NCBI GenBank assembly: GCA_017962375.1
Contig: JAGCVJ010000010.1
Coordinates: forward strand, 186,001-250,000
Length of the DNA: 64,000 nucleotides
Direction of reading: 5' to 3'
Source of the DNA: Bacteroidales bacterium
Lineage (GTDB): Bacteria > Bacteroidota > Bacteroidia > Bacteroidales > UBA932
Every line of letters starts with the position of its first letter. Position 1 is the first letter of the stretch. The notes below the pieces were generated by a model. It was not told the origin of the DNA, did not search any database, and worked only from the letters and a program-made list of their open reading frames with translations. This document shows, piece after piece, positions 58,528 to 64,000 of this stretch. Made by a program: the position numbers and the translations under genes.

Positions 58528-60333
58528 ATGGAAAGGGTAAAACATTACGAATCCATTGTCAGAAAACGATTACGTGTTGTTTTCCTTGTCTATGCGCTGA
58601 TTGTTGCTGTGGCCTTGGTTCTGTTTCTGTTTTGTACCGTTATATCTGTAGTCGGGCTTTTTAGAATGATGCGGTATGCGGCAGATTATAATATCAATAT
58701 TCTTCTGACACTTACGTTATTGGCTGTTGTGTTCGGCTTTAGTCTTTTCTTCATTATTTCTCCTGTTTTTGATTTTTTTAGGAAAAGAGAGACTATATCT
58801 GGGACAGAGATCTTTGAAAATGAATATCCGGAACTTTATGGTATCATCAGAGAGGTTGCAGACAGGTTGAAGGTTCATTATCCCTATAAGATTCTGGTCA
58901 GCAACATCTGCAATCTGGGAGTTAAGACATCGCTGAGGAAAAAGAACAAAAACTATACGCTTCTTGTAGGCTTTCCGGCTTTATTTGGGGGTAACAAGAC
59001 AGAGCTGAAAGTAGCTTTGAGCCACGAGCTTGCACATTTGAATCAAGATGCATTGCATATTAATTCAATGGCATCTCTTTTAGATGTATTCGGTTCATTT
59101 CTTTATGATAGACTTGTGGATGATATAGAAGAAACTCACGGCATAATTGGCTGGTTGTCATCTTTTTTCAAGGCTCTTCTTCACAGAGCTTTAGTACGTC
59201 CTCTGGATAAACTGAAGGAGGCGAACCAGAATCTTTCCTGGGCGTTGGAATATGATGCTGACAAGATTTCCTGCCTACAGTGGGGGACCGAAGCCTCTGT
59301 CTCATTCCTATGCAAACTGGAGGTTGTTTCTCAGCGATGGGTGGATTTCATTGATGGAATACGTCTGTTGGGCAAGGATGAAGGGCGTTGCCCTAAGGAC
59401 TTCCTGACCGCCTTTTCTGCGTATTCTGAGGATAGAGACCGCGGCTATTCCAAGAAGCTTCTTCCTGCTTCTCATTTTGAGTACGAAGATTCTGATATGT
59501 TTTTCTTGCCGCTAATCATAGGAGATGATAGTCATCCTGAAACGTCATCAAGGATAGAAGCCTTGAAAAATAATCCATATACTCCTTCTGAGTGGGACGA
59601 TACTCCTGCCTTTGATTTGTTTGAGAATGAGCTCATAAGGGAAATTATTGACAAGACTACTATTGACCTCTCTCGCAATTATCTTGGAAACAGATCATTA
59701 GTCCACAATCTTTCCGAAGAGGATGTGCGAGTCAAGTTAAATGCCTATCCTTCTTATCTTAACTGTTTCTACTCAGATGACTTGTTTGTGAGAAAACAGA
59801 TTTCTGGCACTCTTGAGGAATTATCCTTGCCTCAGTTTCAGGATTCCCCATTTACATATGAAAATGCAAAGGTGCTGATGAATTATCTTAATTCTCGCCC
59901 ATATAATCAATCTCTTGATTTTGAAGATATTAGTCCTCTTCAGAAAAAAGCTTTGGACATAGCTCATTGGTGCAATTGCTGGATGCTTAGAAAGACAGAC
60001 GAAAAGGGACTGAAATTTGAATTCAACTGTATGCGCTTGTCTGTCTTGGCTTTAATGTATTTAGAAACCCCTGGCGTTGACGAGAGCTTAAGAGTCAAAG
60101 AGGCACTGGGGTCGCTAATGGAAGAAAGGCAGGGAATGATTCCTTTTGACGAAATTGCAGATAACGTCAAACTCTCGCCATCTGTTCGCAGATGTATTAT
60201 CAGATATTATAAAGGCATAGACCGTTCCGAGAACAATTTGAAAGACACTTATTATTGGCTCCTGGAATCTTGTTACAATTATCGCGATATAGAATGGCGA
60301 GACCTGATCAAGAAGGTCGTTCTCAGCTCTTAA
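58528..60333 (+). CDS. M48-family membrane metallopeptidase
   Basis: The 601-residue protein has two N-terminal membrane segments (about 17-45 and 56-82) and then an M48-type domain with KVALSHELAHLNQDALHINS (zinc His 166 and 170, Glu 167) and LSWALEYDADKISCLQWGTE, the third ligand Glu/Asp helix. The C-terminal 250 residues are helical and unfamiliar. Members such as HtpX work in membrane protein quality control. Its stop overlaps the stop of the convergent minus-strand gene by 4 bases. Confidence 0.87.
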   Translation: MERVKHYESIVRKRLRVVFLVYALIVAVALVLFLFCTVISVVGLFRMMRYAADYNINILLTLTLLAVVFGFSLFFIISPVFDFFRKRETISGTEIFENEYPELYGIIREVADRLKVHYPYKILVSNICNLGVKTSLRKKNKNYTLLVGFPALFGGNKTELKVALSHELAHLNQDALHINSMASLLDVFGSFLYDRLVDDIEETHGIIGWLSSFFKALLHRALVRPLDKLKEANQNLSWALEYDADKISCLQWGTEASVSFLCKLEVVSQRWVDFIDGIRLLGKDEGRCPKDFLTAFSAYSEDRDRGYSKKLLPASHFEYEDSDMFFLPLIIGDDSHPETSSRIEALKNNPYTPSEWDDTPAFDLFENELIREIIDKTTIDLSRNYLGNRSLVHNLSEEDVRVKLNAYPSYLNCFYSDDLFVRKQISGTLEELSLPQFQDSPFTYENAKVLMNYLNSRPYNQSLDFEDISPLQKKALDIAHWCNCWMLRKTDEKGLKFEFNCMRLSVLALMYLETPGVDESLRVKEALGSLMEERQGMIPFDEIADNVKLSPSVRRCIIRYYKGIDRSENNLKDTYYWLLESCYNYRDIEWRDLIKKVVLSS

Positions 60334-60578
60334 CGGGTCTTTTCTCTTATGTAGTCTTCTGCTATGTAGCCGGCGCTGAAAAGGTAGAGGCCGGTGCTTC
60401 TGTCGTGTAGCTGGCGGCAGGTGTTGCTTTCGTAGAACAGCTGGAGAGCCAGCAGAGGTTCTGTCTTGAGCCTCTCTGCAAGCACACAGGCTATTTCCCC
60501 GATGAGATTGCACAGAACTATCTCTTTGAGAATTATATCGTTTTGTTCCTTTTCTTTCTTAGATAAATTCCATTCCAT
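60330..60578 (-). CDS. Small protein of the DUF3990/DUF3791 module
   Basis: The 82-residue protein reads ILKEIVLCNLIGEIACVLAE, then LLALQLFYESNTCRQLHDRS and LYLFSAGYIAEDYIREKTR. The A-L-x-L-F-Y-x-S pattern recalls small partner proteins found beside DUF3990 genes in Bacteroidota. It is helical and has no metal or catalytic motif. ATG 60578 lies 20 bases inside the preceding gene, so the two are coupled. It may bind the DUF3990 protein. Its stop overlaps that of the M48 gene. Confidence 0.7.
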   Translation of the reverse strand: MEWNLSKKEKEQNDIILKEIVLCNLIGEIACVLAERLKTEPLLALQLFYESNTCRQLHDRSTGLYLFSAGYIAEDYIREKTR

Positions 60579-61059
60579 TATATTCCAGGTATTTGTCTAT
60601 TGTCGGTTGATTGAGAAAACACATCTGGCTGCTAGGCTCGACTGTAGAGAGTGTCTTTAGGGCAGTTTTGTAATCCATAAGTCCAGAAACAACGCTATTT
60701 ACGGTATCAATTACCCGGTCGTCAGCCACGCCGCCTTCTATGTAGTCGAATTTTCTTGAAGGATCATATCCTTTGCGGCAAAGGACCACAAAATTCAGCC
60801 AATCTTCATCATAATATCCAAAGAACCTGCATTTTGCCTGTCTTACGATTGAGTCCCAGTCAAGCAGATATCTGCTGACTACTGGCTCCAGGCCACGTTT
60901 TTTGGCGATTATCTTTGCCCACATAATGGCCTGTTCCTTTATATCGGTGACGTAGAAGCCTTTGCCGAAGTCTAGCAGGCTTCTTCCATAGTTATAAAGA
61001 GGGTGCTCAATTAACTCTGTTCCTCCGTGATATACAAGGAGTTTTCTCTTCTCATCCAT
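60559..61059 (-). CDS. DUF3990 protein, ADP-ribosyltransferase-like fold
   Basis: The 166-residue protein starts DEKRKLLVYHGGTELIEHPL and continues SLLDFGKGFYVTDIKEQAIM, then WAKIIAKKRGLEPVVSRYLL. Y-H-G (His near 11) and D-F-G-x-G-F-Y-x-T (Tyr near 36) followed by the Q-A-x-x-W-A helix match DUF3990, which belongs to the ADP-ribosyl clan as I remember it. ART enzymes of the H-Y-E class use these two strands to hold NAD. The Glu or equivalent cannot be fixed by eye. ATG 61059 is 12 bases after the preceding stop; ATG 61107 would overlap it by 37 bases. It is probably the toxin of the module. Confidence 0.8.
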   Translation of the reverse strand: MDEKRKLLVYHGGTELIEHPLYNYGRSLLDFGKGFYVTDIKEQAIMWAKIIAKKRGLEPVVSRYLLDWDSIVRQAKCRFFGYYDEDWLNFVVLCRKGYDPSRKFDYIEGGVADDRVIDTVNSVVSGLMDYKTALKTLSTVEPSSQMCFLNQPTIDKYLEYNGMEFI

Positions 61060-61070
61060 AATCTTTCGAA

Positions 61071-61634
61071 TTAGTTGTTCATTCTTTTTTCCCACATTTC
61101 TAGACACTCCAGTATATCCACCGCTAAATTCTCGCGGCTTTCTGTGTGTAGCCCGTCATAGCATGGATAGATGTAATTCTCTATCAGACGGACTTTCTTC
61201 ATTCGCTTGTATATGGCTTCATAAGAGCATTTTGCAGTTCTGGCCGCAGCCTCGATGCAGGTTGAAACAAAGCTCATTATAACTTGTTCCTTTGGTACAT
61301 CGATGAACTTCAGGTCATCTATTATCAGGTATTTTACCTTAGAGTAAGCTGACGGCTTGATTACAGGTTTAGGTAGAGTATGATAAGTCGCGCTTGGTTC
61401 TTTAAGTAGTGATGGTTCCTTGTCTTCAGGAATAGGGTATTTTTTCTCCTTTGACAATAGTTCTGGCAGATCAACATCCAGTATATGCGCAATTTCTTCA
61501 AGTGCTTTTGCAGGCGGCTGAATAGTGTTGCTGCAGTACATATTGACCGTACGGAAACTCTTGCCCAGCTTCTTTGCCAGCCAAGTTTGCGAAATCCCCT
61601 TATTGTCAAGCAATTCCTTTATTCTGTTTCTCAT
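61071..61634 (-). CDS. XRE-HTH protein with DUF3791-like C-terminal domain
   Basis: The 187-residue protein has an HTH domain (about 1-58: KELLDNKGISQTWLAKKLGK, then SFRTVNMYCSNTIQPPAKAL). A Lys/Pro-rich linker (65-100) follows, then a DUF3791-like domain (about 115-185: VIMSFVSTCIEAAARTAKCS, then ENYIYPCYDGLHTESRENLA). DUF3791 proteins are normally short, separate genes beside DUF3990; here the domain is fused to a DNA-binding domain, as expected of an antitoxin that also represses the operon. ATG 61634 is used since the in-frame TTG at 61658 lies inside the promoter. A match to the -7 element lies just upstream. Confidence 0.82.
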   Translation of the reverse strand: MRNRIKELLDNKGISQTWLAKKLGKSFRTVNMYCSNTIQPPAKALEEIAHILDVDLPELLSKEKKYPIPEDKEPSLLKEPSATYHTLPKPVIKPSAYSKVKYLIIDDLKFIDVPKEQVIMSFVSTCIEAAARTAKCSYEAIYKRMKKVRLIENYIYPCYDGLHTESRENLAVDILECLEMWEKRMNN

Positions 61635-61655
61635 ATCCGCATTAATTGTGCTTTG

Positions 61656-61686
61656 CAAATATAAGAAACAAAATTTCCTAAAACAA
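61656..61686 (-). promoter_or_regulatory. Promoter of the XRE-DUF3791/DUF3990 operon
   Basis: On the minus strand TATATTTG (61663-61656) is a perfect -7 element and TTG (61686-61684) lies 20 bases upstream as -33. AATTTTGTTT with GGAAAT between them could hold an operator, but no clean inverted repeat is seen. The start ATG 61634 is 21 bases downstream. Confidence 0.6.
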
Positions 61687-61717
61687 GGAAATAGCCGATT
61701 TGCTTAATTTAATTGTG

Positions 61718-62245
61718 CTAGTTGTGGCTGACTAGCTTTATTGGCATGTTTGCCATGTCTTTGTCAACAATAATGATCAATACAGGGCGGATGGTGTAAG
61801 AGATGTCTTCTCCTTGCTTGATGGCGTAGTGGAACACTAGCTTGCCGTCGTGGTGGTTAATCAGGTATTCCGGAATCAGAGTGGTCTCTTTCTGGACAAG
61901 GCCGGTCTCAACTGCAATCACGAAGCTCTTGTCAAAGTCAATCTCGGTTGGCTTGCCGTTTTCTCCCATAGTGGTGGCCATGCCGAAGATGCTGTCAAAT
62001 GTTTCTTTATCTGTAATCTTATGGTTGTCAGGAAGCTTAGCGCCGTTTTTGATGAAATAGTTTTCAGCCTTGGTAAATGGTACTGCAGTAGGCCTGCCTA
62101 GTGGGGTTGCTTTGTGTGGGGCTTCTACTGAAGGTTCTGCATTTGCGTCTGAAGGGGCTTTGGAGCTATTGTAGCAAGATGTCATTGTGATGGCTGAGGC
62201 CAGGATGATGGCCGCTGCTGTGATGATTGGGCGAAGGGTTTTCAT
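61718..62245 (-). CDS. Lipoprotein of unknown function
   Basis: The 175-residue protein has a lipoprotein signal (MKTLRPIITAAAIILASAIT, then MTSCYN). A Pro/Ala-rich linker follows, then a domain from about residue 58: FTKAENYFIKNGAKLPDNHK and KSFVIAVETGLVQKETTLIP, which resembles small protease-complex-type or META-like folds only in general. No family is recognised with certainty. It is on the same strand as the module upstream, but has no obvious shared promoter; the gap is 54 bases on that side. Confidence 0.7.
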   Translation of the reverse strand: MKTLRPIITAAAIILASAITMTSCYNSSKAPSDANAEPSVEAPHKATPLGRPTAVPFTKAENYFIKNGAKLPDNHKITDKETFDSIFGMATTMGENGKPTEIDFDKSFVIAVETGLVQKETTLIPEYLINHHDGKLVFHYAIKQGEDISYTIRPVLIIIVDKDMANMPIKLVSHN

Positions 62246-62327
62246 ATTTGTTGTTTTTTTGTTTCTTTGTTTCTTGTTTCTGTTAGTGTTAGTTTATTGC
62301 TTATTGCTTATTGTTAATTGCTGGTTG

Positions 62328-63086
62328 TTATTTCTCCAGCACTTTGACGAATGAGCCAGGGAGGAGGATGTTGTCAACCTTCATTGCGGCCCTGAAGAGC
62401 GGGGCCATTTCTTCGTCTGTGAAGCCTGCTATGCCACAGCCGATACGGGTTACGAGGAAGGTAAGTTGAGGGTGTTGCATTGCGTAGGCAATAAACTGGT
62501 CTACATAAGGTTTGATGGTTTCAACGCCACCTTGCATGGTTGGAATTGCGTAGGTCTGGCCGAAGTGGCCGACGCCTTCTCCCCAGACTGCGCCGAACTT
62601 TTGGTAGGCAACCAGGGCCGCTCCGCCGCCATGTGATCCTCTCAGGTTGCTGCCGAAGACAAAGACTTCGTTGGGCTTGAGATCTATGATGGAGTTGGGG
62701 GAGCAAGGCTTGCGCCTAGGCTTTGCGCCTGCGTCAGGTTTTGGGGTGCGGATAGCGTGTTTCATTTCAAATGGTATTTCCATAGAGAGTTCCATAAAGC
62801 CCTTGTATTCGCCTTTGTCATACCACGGGGTCTGGTAGATGAGCTTTTTAACGCCGTTTTTCTCAATGGTGTAGGCGTTGTTTCTAGGATGGGCAAGAAG
62901 GTCGCTCAGAAGAGTCCTGGCAGGCTCCGGGTGGCAGTCCAGCACGTTTTTGCCAATCAGATCTTCATCTCCGGGCTTCAGGAAAGTCTTCCTGGATTTC
63001 TGGTTCATGTAGATGATTTCGCCGTCTGCCTTGCATACGGTTACGGCAAAACCGGCCTCTTCTATGTAATTCTTCTGGTTTTTCAT
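62328..63086 (-). CDS. PAS domain fused to a macro-like (A1S_2505-type) domain
   Basis: The 252-residue protein begins with a PAS domain (about 5-105): YIEEAGFAVTVCKADGEIIY, then MNQKSRKTFLKPGDEDLIGK and NVLDCHPEPARTLLSDLLAH. After a Lys/Pro-rich linker the C-terminal half (about 135-250) matches the A1S_2505 phage-type family: LKPNEVFVFGSNLRGSHGGG, then AALVAYQKFGAVWGEGVGHF and FLVTRIGCGIAGFTDEEMAP. The G-S-N-x-x-G-x-H-G-x-G-A and T-x-I-G-C-G-I-A-G blocks are those of the macro/ADP-ribose-binding class. Joining a sensory domain to it is unusual. Its start lies 79 bases from the divergent TPR gene. Confidence 0.82.
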   Translation of the reverse strand: MKNQKNYIEEAGFAVTVCKADGEIIYMNQKSRKTFLKPGDEDLIGKNVLDCHPEPARTLLSDLLAHPRNNAYTIEKNGVKKLIYQTPWYDKGEYKGFMELSMEIPFEMKHAIRTPKPDAGAKPRRKPCSPNSIIDLKPNEVFVFGSNLRGSHGGGAALVAYQKFGAVWGEGVGHFGQTYAIPTMQGGVETIKPYVDQFIAYAMQHPQLTFLVTRIGCGIAGFTDEEMAPLFRAAMKVDNILLPGSFVKVLEK

Positions 63087-63165
63087 AAAGCATTATGCTT
63101 TTAGGGATTATAAAGGTATGAAAAAAACACTATCTTTATAACGGAAAAACAATTACATACAATAT

Positions 63166-64000
63166 ATGAAACGGTTTTTGATTCTTCTGGTTGTGGCTCT
63201 GGTGCCGGTTTTTGCTCAATCTCAGGATTTGTCCAAGGAGGATGATTTGAAGGTCCGGCAGGCGATTCAGTTTATGAATAACGGCAATCTCGACAAGTCT
63301 GTTGAGTTGCTGAAGGAGGTGCAAAAGGCTAATCCCAAGAACTTTATTGTTGGCTATGAGCTCGGCCTGGCTTATTACAGCAAACAAGATTATGACTCGG
63401 CGATAGATATTTTCAAGAAACTTCAGAAGAACAAGGATGCCAATTCAATCCTGTATCAGGCTTGGGGCAATGCCTACGATATGAAAGGGCAGAGAGACAA
63501 GGCTCGGGAGACCTACGACAAGGGACTTAAGCTGTTCCCGAATTCCGGTCCGCTGTATCTGGAAAAAGGCAACCTGGAGAATATGGAGGGCAATTACTAT
63601 GAGGCGTTGCTGCTGTATGAGAACGGCATTAAGGTGGATCCTGACTTTACGTCTAACTATTTCAGGGCAGCTGAAATACTGGGCCAGTCTAGCGAGCCGA
63701 TCTTTGCTATTCTGTACGCTACGGTTTACAGGCTGCTGGACCCTAACAGCGATAGGAGCGCCATTATGGGGGCGATGATTGCGGACGTTTACAGGGAGCA
63801 TATAGCATTTGAGGGAGATACTGTTGCCAAAGTGCACGTTACTCTTACCAAGAAGAACAACATTCAGATATCCCAGGCAGATTTATCTTCTCCGGAGGCG
63901 CTGTTGGCCAAGATGACTTGCTTTGAGCTTACATATGAGCGTGGCGTTCTGGCATCTGGAGCCTTGACTGAGGCCGCAAAAAGTAAAGAGCTGACATTTG
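63166..64000 (+). CDS. Secreted TPR protein, 3' end outside window
   Basis: The open frame from ATG 63166 runs off the end of the window after 278 codons. A signal peptide (MKRFLILLVVALVPVFAQSQ) is followed by TPR pairs: QAIQFMNNGNLDKSVELLKE, then VGYELGLAYYSKQDYDSAID, then SILYQAWGNAYDMKGQRDKA. It is probably a periplasmic scaffold protein. It is divergent from the PAS-macro gene; near matches to the -7 element (TATCTTTA at 63131 and TACCTTTA on the other strand at 63118) lie in the 79-base gap. Confidence 0.85.
   Translation, partial: MKRFLILLVVALVPVFAQSQDLSKEDDLKVRQAIQFMNNGNLDKSVELLKEVQKANPKNFIVGYELGLAYYSKQDYDSAIDIFKKLQKNKDANSILYQAWGNAYDMKGQRDKARETYDKGLKLFPNSGPLYLEKGNLENMEGNYYEALLLYENGIKVDPDFTSNYFRAAEILGQSSEPIFAILYATVYRLLDPNSDRSAIMGAMIADVYREHIAFEGDTVAKVHVTLTKKNNIQISQADLSSPEALLAKMTCFELTYERGVLASGALTEAAKSKELTF

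Overview
The window looks like chromosomal DNA of a Bacteroidota (Bacteroidales) bacterium. Several upstream regions carry the Bacteroidota -7 element TAnnTTTG, most starts lack a strong Shine-Dalgarno, and the gene families are typical of the phylum: EpsG-type Wzy, PF14907-type nucleotidyltransferases in glycan loci, a PglE-type aminotransferase, HigA fused to an ImmA/IrrE peptidase, and DUF3990/DUF3791 proteins. Species cannot be read from the sequence.

Region 1 (1-14123) is a surface-polysaccharide operon on the plus strand. It holds the tail of a nucleotide-sugar dehydrogenase, an acyltransferase-SGNH protein, rmlA/rmlC/rmlD for dTDP-L-rhamnose (rmlB not in view), a second acyltransferase, a hexapeptide-repeat transferase, an EpsG-type polymerase, a Wzx flippase, four glycosyltransferases and a TupA-like ATP-grasp protein. 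The 4.6-7.5 kb core is clearly more AT-rich, as is usual for exchangeable cores of such loci.

Region 2 (14217-22419) is a UDP-N-acetyl-L-fucosamine cassette: a WbuB-like glycosyltransferase, an SDR epimerase, a WecA-like initiating transferase, WbuC, CapE/FnlA, CapF/FnlB and CapG/FnlC, then a PF14907-type nucleotidyltransferase. Remnants of a second such nucleotidyltransferase follow.

Region 3 (22464-30353) is accessory. It contains pseudogene fragments, two 43-residue genes, a small membrane-protein pair, an esterase-like phytase-family secreted protein, a PglE-like sugar aminotransferase, a higBA toxin-antitoxin pair with a readable promoter/operator, and a secreted nucleoside-hydrolase-like protein with an extra N-terminal domain.

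Region 4 (30562-42079) is a second glycan-assembly cluster. It has an odd sugar transferase, an LpxD-like acyltransferase, a PIG-L deacetylase, a flippase, a polymerase-like membrane protein on the other strand, two GT-B glycosyltransferases, another nucleotidyltransferase, and a WbpA/WbpB-type pair making a UDP-3-keto-GlcNAc-uronate intermediate.

Region 5 (42098-64000) is mostly housekeeping: an FAD/Fe-S D-lactate-dehydrogenase-like fusion, a membrane-anchored glutathione peroxidase, a uracil-DNA-glycosylase-family protein, tRNA-Arg(TCT), DUF368, a TPR protein, ClpB, QueE, two tandem secreted C1 peptidases, an AAA ATPase, PssA and an M48 peptidase. Near the end are a three-gene XRE-DUF3791/DUF3990 module that looks like an ADP-ribosyltransferase-type toxin-antitoxin system and a PAS domain fused to a macro-like domain.

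The best candidates for something new are: the XRE-DUF3791/DUF3990 module with the PAS-macro fusion close by; a pair of 117-bp inverted-repeat elements with identical 51-15-51 architecture; a ClpB that lacks its N-domain and carries a thrombospondin-type-3-like aspartate motif; and the sugar transferase without its usual membrane hairpin.
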